Below are positions 8,384-18,111 of a DNA stretch of 40,309 nt, piece after piece (position 1 is the first letter of the stretch; every line of letters starts with the position of its first letter). The stretch spans positions 1 to 40,309 of the forward strand of contig NZ_CANDOB010000010.1 in NCBI RefSeq assembly GCF_947387515.1, read 5' to 3'. This DNA is from Alkalihalobacillus sp. CinArs1. GTDB lineage: Bacteria; Bacillota; Bacilli; Bacillales; Guptibacillaceae. Position numbers and translations under genes: made by a program. The notes under the pieces were generated by a model that was not told the origin of the DNA, ran no database searches, and saw only the letters and a list, made by a program, of their open reading frames with translations.

Positions 8384-8866
8384 ATGAGTTCATTTACTCA
8401 TTTTAATAAAGAAGGCCGCGCACAGATGGTCGATATTACAGAGAAAACTCCGACTGCTCGTACAGCGGTTGCCAAAACGAGCGTGAAGGTTAGTGAAGAA
8501 ATTTATACTGGTATCAAAGACGGAAATATGAAGAAAGGCGATGTGCTTCAAGTCGCCCAAATTGCCGGGATTATGGCAGCAAAAAAAACGTCTGATCTCA
8601 TCCCTATGTGTCATCCGATAGCGCTTTCTGGCGTTGACCTTCATTTCGACTGGGAAGTGAGCGCTTCCTTTTATGAGCTTACAATTGAAGCTCATGTGAA
8701 AACAAAAGGAAGTACCGGAGTAGAAATGGAAGCGCTGACGGCAGCATCAGCGGCGGCATTAACGGTGTACGATATGTGCAAAGCGCTGGATAAAGGCATC
8801 GTTATCGGGGAAACCTATCTCCTTACAAAAACAGGGGGGAAAAGCGGGGATTACAAGCGCGAGTAG
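8384..8866 (+). CDS. moaC: Cyclic pyranopterin monophosphate synthase MoaC
   Basis: Converts 3',8-cyclo-7,8-dihydro-GTP to cyclic pyranopterin monophosphate in molybdenum cofactor synthesis. 160 residues, as expected. Seen are [29 protein letters not shown] (catalytic Lys and His region), [20 protein letters not shown] and the C-terminal KTGGKSGDY, all diagnostic. AAAGGGG precedes the start. It leads into rex with 43 bp between. A TATAGT box at 8322 may be its -10 but no convincing -35 is seen. Confidence 0.96.
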   Translation: MSSFTHFNKEGRAQMVDITEKTPTARTAVAKTSVKVSEEIYTGIKDGNMKKGDVLQVAQIAGIMAAKKTSDLIPMCHPIALSGVDLHFDWEVSASFYELTIEAHVKTKGSTGVEMEALTAASAAALTVYDMCKALDKGIVIGETYLLTKTGGKSGDYKRE

Positions 8867-8909
8867 GACAACCATAGATTGAGCGCGGAGGTCAATGTGG
8901 AGGGTGTTT

Positions 8910-9548
8910 ATGGATATTGATCAAACAAAAATTCCGCAAGCGACAGCAAAACGACTGCCGCTCTATTATCGCTATTTAAAAAATCTTAGTGCATCTGGTA
9001 AACAGCGGGTAAGTTCTGCTGAATTGAGCGATGCGATAAAGGTAGATTCTGCTACCATACGAAGAGATTTTAGTTATTTCGGTGCTCTTGGTAAAAAAGG
9101 GTATGGGTATAACGTTCATTATCTGTTATCTTTCTTTAGTAAGACCCTAGATCAAGATGAAACGACCAGGGTAGCTCTAGTAGGAGTAGGTAACCTTGGG
9201 ACAGCGTTTCTGCACTACAATTTCATTAAGAATAACAATACGAAGATCGAACTGGCATTTGATGCGGATGCTGCAAAAGTAAACCAAGAAATTGGTGGTA
9301 TTCCGGTCTACCTTATCGATCAGTTTAAAGAACAGGTGAAGAAGAACGACATCTCAGTCGTTATCCTTACAGTACCCGTTCATGCTGCTCAGTCGATTGC
9401 AGATCAGATGGACGAGGCTGGAATTAAAGGGATTCTGAACTTTACGCCAGCACGTTTGACCGTACCAGATCATATTCGAGTGCACCATATTGATCTGGCT
9501 GTTGAGCTGCAGGCTCTCGTGTATTTTATGAAACATTACCCTGTATAA
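8910..9548 (+). CDS. rex: Redox-sensing transcriptional repressor Rex
   Basis: Dimeric repressor that senses the NADH/NAD+ ratio and controls fermentative and respiratory genes. 212 residues from the chosen start. The N-terminal winged helix (about 1-75) has [10 protein letters not shown] and [21 protein letters not shown], the recognition region. The Rossmann fold follows with VGVGNLG (91-97). The C-terminal swapped helix is [16 protein letters not shown] 8910 is preferred over ATG 8895 because GGAGGG at 8899-8904 is properly spaced for it and the N-terminus then matches the family. I see no obvious Rex operator in the window. Confidence 0.96.
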   Translation: MDIDQTKIPQATAKRLPLYYRYLKNLSASGKQRVSSAELSDAIKVDSATIRRDFSYFGALGKKGYGYNVHYLLSFFSKTLDQDETTRVALVGVGNLGTAFLHYNFIKNNNTKIELAFDADAAKVNQEIGGIPVYLIDQFKEQVKKNDISVVILTVPVHAAQSIADQMDEAGIKGILNFTPARLTVPDHIRVHHIDLAVELQALVYFMKHYPV

Positions 9549-9575
9549 ACTTACAATCTTAAGGAGGTGACACGC

Positions 9576-9758
9576 ATGGGAATGGGTGGCGCAAGTATCG
9601 CTCTAGTTGCAGTTGTTGCTTTGATCATTTTTGGACCTAAGAAACTACCTGAGCTTGGTAAAGCAGCAGGTAACACACTTCGTGAGTTCAAGAACGCAAC
9701 AAAAGGTCTAGCAGATGACGACGATGATACGAACGATAAGAAAAAAAACGAACAGTAA
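9576..9758 (+). CDS. tatA: Twin-arginine translocase subunit TatA
   Basis: Small pore-forming subunit of the Tat pathway, which exports folded proteins across the cytoplasmic membrane. 60 residues. One N-terminal membrane helix is followed by [10 protein letters not shown] (19-28), the hallmark hinge, then an amphipathic helix and an acidic tail. An exact AAGGAGGTGA at 9561-9570 sets ATG 9576. The GTG inside that site at 9567 cannot be the start. It is paired with tatC, 20 bp downstream, as in the TatAy-TatCy pair of B. subtilis. Confidence 0.95.
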   Translation: MGMGGASIALVAVVALIIFGPKKLPELGKAAGNTLREFKNATKGLADDDDDTNDKKKNEQ

Positions 9759-9778
9759 TCGGTTAGGACGGATAGGGA

Positions 9779-10546
9779 ATGGATGAACAAAAACAATCCA
9801 TCTATGATCACATAGAAGAATTAAGAAAACGAATCATCATCACAGTCGTCGTCTTAATTCTCTCCTTTATTGCGGGACTATTCATCGCAAAGCCGGTCAT
9901 CGTCTTTCTCCAGAATGCTCCTGAAGCACAGGGTATTCCGATGAACGCTTTTACATTAACAGACCCGTTAAAGGTTTATTTCAGCTTTGCGTTCCTGGTT
10001 GCTTTCATTATGACATCGCCCATCGCTCTCTATCAGCTATGGGCTTTTGTTTCGCCAGGACTTTATGATAATGAACGGAAAGTAACGTTATCGTATATCC
10101 CAGCAGTCTTTCTCCTCTTTCTTGGAGGAGTTTCATTTTCATATTTCGTCCTGTTTCCTTTTGTCATCGACTTTGTCGGGAATTTGGCAGAAAGCCTCAA
10201 CATTCAGGAAATGTACGGCGCAAATCAATACTTCACTTTCTTGTTTCAGTTAACATTACCATTTGGCTTTGTGTTTCAGCTGCCTGTGATTGTTCTTTTC
10301 TTTACAAGACTCGGAATTTTAAATCCTGCCATGCTTGTACAGATTAGGAGATACGCGTATTTTGGACTCCTCGTCATAGCGGGTATGATCACACCGCCTG
10401 AAATTATTTCACACCTCATGGTTTCGGTACCACTGTTTTTACTATATGAATTCAGCATTCTTGTGTCTCGCTATGGTTATAGAAAGAGACTACAAGCAGA
10501 GGCGAAGCGTCAATTGGAAGAGCAGGATTCGGAACAGGAAGCATAA
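9779..10546 (+). CDS. tatC: Twin-arginine translocase subunit TatC
   Basis: Signal-peptide receptor of the Tat translocase. 255 residues with six predicted membrane helices. Hallmarks seen: the cytoplasmic N-terminus YDHIEELRKR, the SPIALYQLWAFVSPGLYDNER loop region (conserved Phe and Glu that contact the signal peptide), and the ITPPE motif before the fifth helix. The ribosome-binding site (GGATAGGGA) is weak, suggesting coupling to tatA. A bidirectional terminator follows immediately. Confidence 0.95.
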   Translation: MDEQKQSIYDHIEELRKRIIITVVVLILSFIAGLFIAKPVIVFLQNAPEAQGIPMNAFTLTDPLKVYFSFAFLVAFIMTSPIALYQLWAFVSPGLYDNERKVTLSYIPAVFLLFLGGVSFSYFVLFPFVIDFVGNLAESLNIQEMYGANQYFTFLFQLTLPFGFVFQLPVIVLFFTRLGILNPAMLVQIRRYAYFGLLVIAGMITPPEIISHLMVSVPLFLLYEFSILVSRYGYRKRLQAEAKRQLEEQDSEQEA

Positions 10547-10578
10547 CAAAAGCGATAGGATAGCCCTATCGCTTTTTG
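10547..10578. terminator. Bidirectional terminator between tatC and the YdiK-like gene
   Basis: A long near-perfect inverted repeat: AAAAGCGATAGG pairs with CCTATCGCTTTT, with A-rich and T-rich flanks on both sides. It can end both converging transcripts. The minus-strand gene's stop codon lies inside it. Confidence 0.88.
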
Positions 10579-10790
10579 TTTTGATCTTTTTTCTTAAGTT
10601 GATTGATTTTCTTTTTAAGTAAAAAGAAGCGAATGGAGTAAGCAAAATCAACTGTGGCGAGTACCATCAGTAGTATCGTCCAAAGGCTCCACATATCTGC
10701 ATCAGAACGGGCGCTTTGAATCGCAAGGTACGTGAAGATCGAACCGAGCCCTGCGTAGAAAAACCCCATTAGAGTTGGTGAAAATCTCAT
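10566..10790 (-). CDS. YdiK-like small membrane protein (DUF4305 type)
   Basis: 74 residues with two predicted membrane helices (about 6-26 and 34-56) and a lysine-rich tail. By position between tatC and the CPBP protease, and by size, it matches B. subtilis ydiK, whose function is unknown. The start codon overlaps the stop of the upstream CPBP gene in an ATGA arrangement, so the two are translationally coupled. Confidence 0.8.
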   Translation of the reverse strand: MRFSPTLMGFFYAGLGSIFTYLAIQSARSDADMWSLWTILLMVLATVDFAYSIRFFLLKKKINQLKKKDQNKKR

Positions 10791-11497
10791 GTAAGTACTC
10801 CTCCAATAAATGATTGCATTTGTTCCGCTTTCTTCTGTAGTTCTGCTAGATCATCTGCAAAGAAGATGTTAATTAAGACAACAATCGTATTCATCGTCAT
10901 ATGAGCGACAATCGGTACGATCAACCGCTTCGTTTTTACATATAGAAACGCGAACGTAAGTCCCATCGCAGTATAAACAAGGATGTGGTCGAAATCCAAA
11001 TGGATGGCTGCAAAAATAACCGAACTCGCGATTCCAGCGATCCAAAAGTTAAACCGTGTATAGAGTGCCCCGAAAATCACTTTTCTAAAGACGATCTCTT
11101 CAAGAATTGGGCCAATGATCGCTATTACAAGGATGAAGATCGGTGATGCCTTCGCAACATCCATCAGCATCTCTGTATTTTCTGATCCAGGTTCGATTCC
11201 GAATAAATTGACTTCGATCATCGCTGCGATAATTTGAGCAAAGTAAGCCATGAAGATACCAAGAATGCTCCAGCTTACCGCTTTCCCTGCTGATACGCGG
11301 GTAGAACGTTCAAACGGCTCGTCAGGAGTTGAGCGGAGTAGAAATAGCATGATGATGAGTGCTGTAAAAAAGCTCACAACCGAGTAACTTACGACTGGGT
11401 TCGGAACATCTAGGGATTGAAATAGTTTTGCACCCGGATATCCGGAAAGCTGCATAACGATATAAGTAATTAAGATAGTCCAATAGTGTTTTGCCAA
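10787..11497 (-). CDS. CPBP-family intramembrane glutamic endopeptidase (YdiL-like)
   Basis: Polytopic membrane protein of 236 residues with several hydrophobic helices. The catalytic signature of the CPBP/Rce1-like family is present: EExxxR (E133, E134, R138), FxxxH (F162 to H166) and HxxxN (H199 to N203). Such enzymes cleave substrates within the membrane; the substrate is unknown here. The start is TTG at 11497, set by AAGGAG nine bases upstream; an ATG nearby is in another frame. It is transcribed away from groES and coupled to the YdiK-like gene. Confidence 0.9.
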   Translation of the reverse strand: MAKHYWTILITYIVMQLSGYPGAKLFQSLDVPNPVVSYSVVSFFTALIIMLFLLRSTPDEPFERSTRVSAGKAVSWSILGIFMAYFAQIIAAMIEVNLFGIEPGSENTEMLMDVAKASPIFILVIAIIGPILEEIVFRKVIFGALYTRFNFWIAGIASSVIFAAIHLDFDHILVYTAMGLTFAFLYVKTKRLIVPIVAHMTMNTIVVLINIFFADDLAELQKKAEQMQSFIGGVLT

Positions 11498-11726
11498 GAA
11501 GCATAACTCCTTTTAGTGGTTTGCATGCCTAGATAAAGGCATTTTGCATACTTGTATTAGTTTAACACATTTAGGAATGGGAATGCCCTTTAGAAGAGTT
11601 TCGAAACAGTGACGAATCTGAAAAGGGAATGTTCTGATAACTAGTACGTAAGTCTTATCTTTCAGATGGAAGAAGTTGATAAATAAAGGAATGCAAATTT
11701 TCTGTTAAAAAAATCAACTTTACTAC

Positions 11727-11756
11727 TTGCAAAAGAATAGTCAAATATTTTATTAT
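11727..11756 (+). promoter_or_regulatory. Sigma-A promoter of groESL
   Basis: TTGCAA at 11727-11732 and TATTAT at 11751-11756, spacing 18. The expected start of transcription falls just before the CIRCE element. The rest of the 11498-11838 gap is AT-rich leader with a small inverted repeat (ATGCCT/AGGCAT, 11525-11542) on the CPBP side. Confidence 0.78.
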
Positions 11757-11765
11757 ATACATGTG

Positions 11766-11792
11766 TTAGCACTCGCCTATGTTGAGTGCTAA
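11766..11792. promoter_or_regulatory. CIRCE operator (HrcA binding site)
   Basis: An exact consensus inverted repeat, TTAGCACTC, nine-base spacer, GAGTGCTAA. It is bound by the heat-shock repressor HrcA and here lies at the start of the groESL transcript. Confidence 0.98.
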
Positions 11793-11838
11793 CAGAAACA
11801 ATACAAACCATTAATATCCACTGAGGAGGGTGTTTGAG

Positions 11839-12126
11839 TTGTTAAAGCCTTTAGGTGATCGCGTAGTAGTAGAACCAATTCAATTAGAAGAAAAAACGTC
11901 TAGTGGAATCGTACTTCCTGATTCTGCAAAAGAAAAGCCTCAAGAAGGTCGCATTGTATCTGTAGGTAGCGGTGTGTTAACTGATTCTGGCGAGCGTGTA
12001 GCTCTTGAAGTTTCAGAAGGCGATGCAGTTATTTACAGTAAGTATGCTGGTACTGAAGTAAAATATGACGGTAAAGAATATTTAATTCTTCGTGAAAACG
12101 ATATTCTTGCAGTTGTAAGCAAGTAA
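11839..12126 (+). CDS. groES: Co-chaperonin GroES
   Basis: Heptameric lid of the GroEL folding chamber. 95 residues from TTG 11839, with [12 protein letters not shown] at the start, the mobile-loop region [19 protein letters not shown] and the C-terminal [13 protein letters not shown]. The TTG start is preferred over GTG 11830, because the GGAGGG site at 11825-11830 overlaps that GTG and lies eight bases before the TTG. I recall B. subtilis groES also starts with TTG. It is controlled by CIRCE and followed 48 bp later by groEL. Confidence 0.97.
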   Translation: MLKPLGDRVVVEPIQLEEKTSSGIVLPDSAKEKPQEGRIVSVGSGVLTDSGERVALEVSEGDAVIYSKYAGTEVKYDGKEYLILRENDILAVVSK

Positions 12127-12171
12127 TACAACCACTCAAATAAAATAAGAACTACATAAATTGGAGGGTAA

Positions 12172-13815
<1,644 letters not shown>

Positions 13816-13860
13816 GGTTCTCCTTACATTTTCCCCTTCTGAAACAACCCATTTAAAACA

Positions 13861-13900
13861 AGAGCCAACTTCCTTAAAGAGGAAGTTGGCTCTTTCTTTT
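13861..13900 (+). terminator. Terminator of groESL
   Basis: AGAGCCAACTTCC and GGAAGTTGGCTCT form a perfect 13-bp stem with a 7-base loop, followed by a T-rich tract. Confidence 0.95.
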
Positions 13901-14011
13901 TTATTAATCACTAGAATCATTGGTACGATTCATTTGACTCTATAAAATGTACTGCGGAATCAAGATAGACTAGAACTGTGCTGATGAATTAATTCTAAAA
14001 AATAGTGAAAA

Positions 14012-14049
14012 AAAAGCCTCTCTGGAGTTTAAATTCCTGAGAGGCTTTT
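14012..14049. terminator. Long palindromic hairpin, possible bidirectional terminator
   Basis: AAAAGCCTCTC pairs with GAGAGGCTTTT, and most of the interior also pairs, with A and T runs at the two ends. It lies 112 bases after the groESL terminator with no gene between. Confidence 0.65.
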
Positions 14050-14443
14050 ATCATATCGTCCACCATAAATAATTGTTGTATAAGGGTTAGTCATAACACT
14101 CCTACAATAATAACTCCTAGGTGAATCTTAAAGATAGCACTGATCCCCACTTTTCAATGAGCCTTTGAAGACCGAAATGAGCCCCTTAAAAAATGAGGAG
14201 TCTCCCAGCTACCACCCTGGGAGACCAGGCTAATCATTTGAACTACCTTGCGACTTTTTCCTATAAGAAAAAAAGTTGCCTATAGTAAAAATAACCGAAT
14301 ATTATTCGGAATGCAAATGATAAGTTAGGAAATGTGTACTTATGATTGATGGTGCCATGATCTTTCGTATTTAATTAGGCGTGTAAGAATCATGACCTCG
14401 CGAATTGGTTTTTACAAGTAAAACCGTCCAGTTGGCTCCTCAT

Positions 14444-14482
14444 AAAAATAGATGACGAACATCTCGTTCGTCATCTATTTTT
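14444..14482. terminator. Terminator of the FMN-reductase operon (bidirectional shape)
   Basis: AAAAATAGATGACGAAC and GTTCGTCATCTATTTTT form a perfect 17-bp stem around the loop ATCTC. It directly follows the minus-strand FMN reductase gene. Confidence 0.92.
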
Positions 14483-15012
14483 TATATATTAAGTTCCTCC
14501 ACCAACGTCTCCAAATTCCCCTTCAACCGCTCTTTCGCCTCTTCATCCAAAATAAACTCATTCCCCTCAGCACGCTGAACATGCTGGTCGATCACATACG
14601 CACCGCTAAGGAGATTCGTCGCTCCAAGAGAAGAGAGTACAGGCTTAAGCGCATAATCGATCGCAAGGAGATGCCCGAACGATCCACCGATCATCAATGG
14701 AAGAACGGCTTTTCCTTTCAATCCTTTTTGAGGAAGAAGATCGAGGTACGTCTTCAATATCCCTGTATAAGCAGCTTTATAAACAGGCGATAAAATAATA
14801 ACGGCATCTGCTTTTTCTACTTTTTCATTCGCATCCAAAATCGCAGAGCTGCTAAAGTTAGCGGTGATTAAATCGGTAGCGGGTAAGTCGATCACATTGA
14901 TTGATTCATAGGAGATCGACTGCTCCTTTAAATAACTTTCTGCATAGTCCTTGATTCCTTTTAGTCTCGATTGAAGGGAGTTTCCTCCGTAAATAAGTAC
15001 AACATTGCTCAT
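14482..15012 (-). CDS. NADPH-dependent FMN reductase (SsuE-like)
   Basis: Flavodoxin-like reductase of 176 residues that would supply free FMNH2 to flavin monooxygenases. Seen are the N-terminal strand-loop SNVVLIYGGNSLQSRLKG (flavin phosphate loop), SPVYKAAYTGILKTYLDLL and the GGSFGH segment, as in the SsuE/MsuE family. ATG 15012 has AGGAG about ten bases upstream; a GTG three codons earlier is too close to that site. It lies 48 bp downstream of the ACAD-fold gene, in the same SAM-riboswitch-controlled operon, and should serve both that protein and the divergent monooxygenase. Confidence 0.88.
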   Translation of the reverse strand: MSNVVLIYGGNSLQSRLKGIKDYAESYLKEQSISYESINVIDLPATDLITANFSSSAILDANEKVEKADAVIILSPVYKAAYTGILKTYLDLLPQKGLKGKAVLPLMIGGSFGHLLAIDYALKPVLSSLGATNLLSGAYVIDQHVQRAEGNEFILDEEAKERLKGNLETLVEELNI

Positions 15013-15060
15013 TGTTTTCACTCTCCTAAACTAGTGTCATCACAATTTTCTTACACATAC

Positions 15061-16203
15061 TCAGTCAGCAAACACGCTTTTCGCAAGACTATACACGATT
15101 GCATCGTCTGTCGGCGGGTTATGAAGCCCTGCTCGTACGTTCCGGAAATGGCGCTGTAATGGGTTGCTGGCAGACAGGCTTCTAGCACCGACCACGCGCA
15201 TCGCTAAATCTACGACTCGGTTCGCACTATTTGTTACGATATGCTTCACGGCTGCTAAGTCCGCTCCCATATGCGGACGCTCTTCAGGGTTTTCACTCCA
15301 TCTCTTTGCGACAGCATAGAGAACTTCTCGCGCGTTGAATAGCTCTAACTGCATCTCGCCGATCTTTCTCCTTACTTCTGGCACGTCTTTGATCGGACCA
15401 GGAAGTGTTGAAGGGGAGAAGGAGGAGGCGAATTCGACCGTGTAGTCCATGGCTGAAGAGGCGATGCCAAGGTAAACGGCTGGAATCTGCAGGTACCATC
15501 CTTTCGGAGATACTTTGTGGTTCTCCTCAATTACCAATAGATCTTCAGGTTTTACGTGGACGTTATGTAGCACGAGATCATCACTCTTTGTCCCTTTCAT
15601 GGAGATACTGTCCCACGTTTCCTCAACTTGTACGCCTTCAAGCTTGTGATCGATCAGGACAAACCCTTTCTTACCGGATTGATCAACGTCAGCTGTTACG
15701 ATTGAGTAATCAAGCGCCACGGCCATTGACGTAAAGGATTTTCGCCCATTGATGATCCAGCCCTCGGGCGTTTTTGTAGCAGTCGTTTGAGGAACTCCGC
15801 CGCGTGAAGGGCTACCGGTCGCTTTTTCAGTTTGCGCAAGGTTGAGAAGCGCTTTTTCGTTTACGATCAAGTGGCACACTTTTTCGAAAACCGCTTCATC
15901 CCACGCTCGCGATTCAGCGATTTCTAAGATAACGCCAAGCTGCCAGCCGAGGGAAAGTGCCGTCGGACCATCACCTGATGCGAGCTGTTCTTGAACTTTC
16001 AAGAACTCGTACAAGTTAAGACCAGAGCCTCCATATTCTTTTGGTACAGTGAGTGATAAAAAGTTCCTCGCCTTTAAATCTTCGAAGTTCTCGTAAGGAA
16101 ACCTTTCTTCTTCATCATATTTTGCGGATCTACTTTTAAAAAGTTCAACGAGTTCAGTGAGTTCTTCCTTCAAATCAGGCTGCTTTTCAGTTGCAAATGG
16201 CAT
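15061..16203 (-). CDS. Acyl-CoA dehydrogenase-fold flavoprotein, probable sulfur-acquisition monooxygenase (SfnB/DszC-like)
   Basis: 380 residues with the acyl-CoA dehydrogenase fold: an N-terminal helical domain, the VPKEYGGSG motif, the beta-domain segment NGRKSFTSMA and a C-terminal helical domain. Members next to FMN reductases and luciferase-like monooxygenases usually use FMNH2 and oxygen to attack organosulfur compounds rather than dehydrogenate acyl-CoA. The C-terminal RHFRNVRAGLHNPPTDD segment resembles that subgroup. The substrate is unknown. AAGGAGGA precedes ATG. The gene follows a SAM-I riboswitch, which ties it to methionine or sulfur limitation. A true dehydrogenase role is the alternative. 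Confidence 0.82.
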   Translation of the reverse strand: MPFATEKQPDLKEELTELVELFKSRSAKYDEEERFPYENFEDLKARNFLSLTVPKEYGGSGLNLYEFLKVQEQLASGDGPTALSLGWQLGVILEIAESRAWDEAVFEKVCHLIVNEKALLNLAQTEKATGSPSRGGVPQTTATKTPEGWIINGRKSFTSMAVALDYSIVTADVDQSGKKGFVLIDHKLEGVQVEETWDSISMKGTKSDDLVLHNVHVKPEDLLVIEENHKVSPKGWYLQIPAVYLGIASSAMDYTVEFASSFSPSTLPGPIKDVPEVRRKIGEMQLELFNAREVLYAVAKRWSENPEERPHMGADLAAVKHIVTNSANRVVDLAMRVVGARSLSASNPLQRHFRNVRAGLHNPPTDDAIVYSLAKSVFAD

Positions 16204-16227
16204 CGGTATCCTCCTTTTTCTCTATAC

Positions 16228-16260
16228 AAAAAAAGTCTACTTTCAGCTGAAAGTAGACTT
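16228..16260 (-). terminator. Riboswitch terminator upstream of the ACAD-fold gene
   Basis: A perfect 28-base palindrome (AAGTCTACTTTC-AGCT-GAAAGTAGACTT), followed on the minus strand by a T run, lies between the SAM aptamer and the coding region. Its CTTTCAG portion is complementary to CTGAAAG in the 3' part of the aptamer (plus positions 16295-16301), a likely antiterminator. Confidence 0.9.
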
Positions 16261-16289
16261 AGGCTCATTAAAATTCGAACCATACAAGC

Positions 16290-16391
16290 TTCATCTTTCA
16301 GACAAAAAGTCTGCTGGAATGAGCACCTTGCTTAAAATAAGCGGTTGCTGCAGGATCGTTGGACCAGATTCCTCCCCTGACTCTAGATAAA
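16290..16391 (-). ncRNA. SAM-I riboswitch (S-box) for the ACAD-fold / FMN reductase operon
   Basis: On the minus strand the S-box core reads AGGGGAGGAATCTGGTCC, then CCTGCAGCAACCG, then AAGGTGCTCATTCCAGCAGAC and a closing stem ending GTCTGAAAGATG. P1 pairs TTTATCT with AGATGAA. It departs from the consensus in the GACTGGCCC box (ATCTGGTCC here). High SAM would favour the downstream terminator and shut the operon off. Confidence 0.88.
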
Positions 16392-16416
16392 TGTATGCGG
16401 TAGTGCGTTAAAGAAT

Positions 16417-16445
16417 AGAATACGGACAAATAAACGCAATGTCAA
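16417..16445 (-). promoter_or_regulatory. Sigma-A promoter of the ACAD-fold operon
   Basis: On the minus strand a perfect TTGACA (plus 16440-16445) and TATTCT (plus 16417-16422) are 17 bp apart, placed just upstream of the riboswitch. Confidence 0.85.
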
Positions 16446-16482
16446 CAAGTAATTAGAAAAGAAATAATTTTTTGATTTTTTG

Positions 16483-16512
16483 TTGACAGGGAATCGATCG
16501 GTGCTGTATATT
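16483..16512 (+). promoter_or_regulatory. Sigma-A promoter of the monooxygenase-metNIQ operon
   Basis: A perfect TTGACA at 16483-16488 is followed by TGTATA (spacing 16) or TATATT (16507-16512, spacing 18). The two divergent -35 boxes are only 37 bp apart. Confidence 0.78.
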
Positions 16513-16538
16513 CATCGTTAAATTCAATAAAACAAACT

Positions 16539-16640
16539 TTCTTATCAAGAGAGGTGGAGGGACTGGCCCTTTGAAGCCTCGGCAACAGACTCGGTTGAGT
16601 ACTGTGCCAATTCCAGCAAGCGATGCTTGAAGGATAAGAA
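16539..16640 (+). ncRNA. SAM-I riboswitch (S-box) for the monooxygenase-metNIQ operon
   Basis: Close to consensus: CTTATCAAGAGAGGTGGAGG, GACTGGCCC, GAAGCCTCGGCAACAG, GTGCCAATTCCAGCAAGC and GCTTGAAGGATAAGA. P1 pairs TTCTTATC (16539-16546) with GATAAGAA (16633-16640). ATAAGAAAAGA (16634-16644) can instead pair with TCTTTTCTTAT (16667-16677), an 11-bp antiterminator that excludes both P1 and the terminator. Confidence 0.96.
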
Positions 16641-16659
16641 AAGACAGTTGCTTTTTCAC

Positions 16660-16691
16660 GGCCTCTTCTTTTCTTATGAAGAGGCCTTTTT
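16660..16691 (+). terminator. Riboswitch terminator upstream of the monooxygenase gene
   Basis: GGCCTCTTC and GAAGAGGCC form a 9-bp stem with loop TTTTCTTAT, followed by five T. This is the off-state hairpin of the SAM-I riboswitch. Confidence 0.93.
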
Positions 16692-16722
16692 ATGTTTTAA
16701 AAAAGAGTGGAGGTTGAGAGAG

Positions 16723-18111
16723 ATGAGTAAACAAATCATTTTAAATGCGTTCGACATGAACAGTTCGATGCACAATTCACATGGGCTATGGAAGCATCCA
16801 GAAAGTCAGCGTCACCAGAGATACAAAGACTTAGACTACTGGATCGACCTTGCTAAGACATTAGAGAAAGGGAAGTTCGATGCGGTCTTCTTTGCAGATG
16901 TTCTTGGTGTTTATGATGTGTACCAAAAGAGTAAGGATCCTTCAATCCGTGATGGCTTGCAAGTGCCAATCAATGATCCCGCGCTTCTTGTCCCTGCGAT
17001 GGCGAGTGTGACCGAGCACCTTTCCTTCGCTGTTACGGTCAGCACGACGTACGAAGCACCTTTTGGAAATGCGCGCAGATTTTCGACGCTCGATCATCTA
17101 ACAAAAGGGCGAGTTGCCTGGAACGTCGTTACCTCTTATTTACCGAATGCGGCACGCAACTTCGGACTTGAGAAGATGATTCGACATGATGAGCGTTATG
17201 ATATCGCTCATGAGTATATGGACGTGTCCTACAAATTGTGGGAAAGCAGCTGGGAGGATGGTGCTGTGGTTGAAGATCGGGAGGCTGATACGCTTGTTGA
17301 GCCGAGCAAAGTTCATGAAATCAATCATGAAGGTCACTATTTCAGTGTTGAAGGACCGCATCTTAGTGAACCGTCTCCACAGCGAACGCCTGTGATCTAT
17401 CAAGCTGGGACATCAGAGAAAGGGCGAGAATTCGCATCAAAGCATGCGGAGTGCGTGTTTGTCGGAGGACCGACTCCTGAGCGAATCCACTACTACGCCG
17501 ATGATATTCGTGAGCGTGCCGTCAAGCATGGAAGAAATCCGGATCACGTGAAAATTTTCTCGTTTTTAAGTGTGATCGTAGGTGAAACGACAGAGGAAGC
17601 AGAGGCGAAGTTTGAGGCGTACAACAAGCTATGGAGTGCTGATGCAGCAAAGGCTCAATACGGTGCGAGCGGCTATGATGTTGCAGAGTTTGAAGAGATG
17701 GACCTTGATGAGCCGTTTGAATATAAGAAATCAACAGAAGGCGGCCAGTATAAAGCGGCAACGTTGACGAAGGATGCGCCGAAAAAGCTGACGGTAAGAG
17801 AGGTGTTGAATCGCTTTGAATCGATCGACCGCAACAGCGTGATCGTTGGTAACCCTTCTGATGTAGCGGATGCGATTCAATTTCAATTCGAAGCTTCAGG
17901 AGTAGATGGGTTTAATTTGAACCACCTCGTGACACCTGGAGACTTGGAAGCCTTCGTAGAATTAGTTGTACCTGAACTACAGAAGCGTGGTCTTTATAAA
18001 AAGGATTATCAAGAAGGTACGCTGCGTGAAAAGCTCTTTAACAAAGACGCAAGACTGCCAGACGACCATCCAGGAAAAAACTACGCTTTTCGTAAGGAAG
18101 TCGTGCGATGA
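16723..18111 (+). CDS. LLM-class flavin-dependent monooxygenase (NtaA/SnaA/DszA/YxeK type)
   Basis: Bacterial-luciferase-like (TIM-barrel) oxygenase of 462 residues, the normal size for the NtaA/DszA branch, which uses FMNH2 from a separate reductase. Seen are the N-terminal ILNAFDMNSSMHNSHGLW, DAVFFADVLG, ATVSTTYEAPF-like strand (VTVSTTYEAPF), LTKGRVAWNVVTS, RYDIAHEYM, VIYQAGTSEKGREFA and the C-terminal substrate-lid region. ATG 16723 follows GAGAGAG; the upstream frame extension overlaps the riboswitch terminator and is not part of the protein. SAM-responsive control and coupling to a methionine-type transporter suggest a sulfur-containing substrate. The exact compound is not known. Confidence 0.88.
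   Translation: MSKQIILNAFDMNSSMHNSHGLWKHPESQRHQRYKDLDYWIDLAKTLEKGKFDAVFFADVLGVYDVYQKSKDPSIRDGLQVPINDPALLVPAMASVTEHLSFAVTVSTTYEAPFGNARRFSTLDHLTKGRVAWNVVTSYLPNAARNFGLEKMIRHDERYDIAHEYMDVSYKLWESSWEDGAVVEDREADTLVEPSKVHEINHEGHYFSVEGPHLSEPSPQRTPVIYQAGTSEKGREFASKHAECVFVGGPTPERIHYYADDIRERAVKHGRNPDHVKIFSFLSVIVGETTEEAEAKFEAYNKLWSADAAKAQYGASGYDVAEFEEMDLDEPFEYKKSTEGGQYKAATLTKDAPKKLTVREVLNRFESIDRNSVIVGNPSDVADAIQFQFEASGVDGFNLNHLVTPGDLEAFVELVVPELQKRGLYKKDYQEGTLREKLFNKDARLPDDHPGKNYAFRKEVVR

Larger units (their letters stand above)
13816..14481. other. Non-coding stretch with several strong hairpins
   Basis: About 670 bases with no credible gene. Apart from terminators, three inverted repeats follow each other: GTCTCCCAG/CTGGGAGAC (14200-14225, 8-base loop), GCGACTTTTTC with GAAAAAAAGTTGC (14250-14279) and CCGAATA/TATTCGG (14295-14309, one central base). 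The minus strand of 14130-14190 has spaced GGCTCATT words, which faintly recall IS21-type ends. I cannot support a transposon call. Confidence 0.55.

Noticed and set aside
14130-14200. End of an IS21-like element
   Set aside because: Spaced GGCTCATT words on the minus strand are suggestive, but there is no transposase remnant, second end or target duplication that I can see.
16627-16722. N-terminal extension of the monooxygenase gene
   Set aside because: The frame runs through the riboswitch terminator hairpin, and the family N-terminus begins at the ATG at 16723, which has a proper ribosome-binding site.
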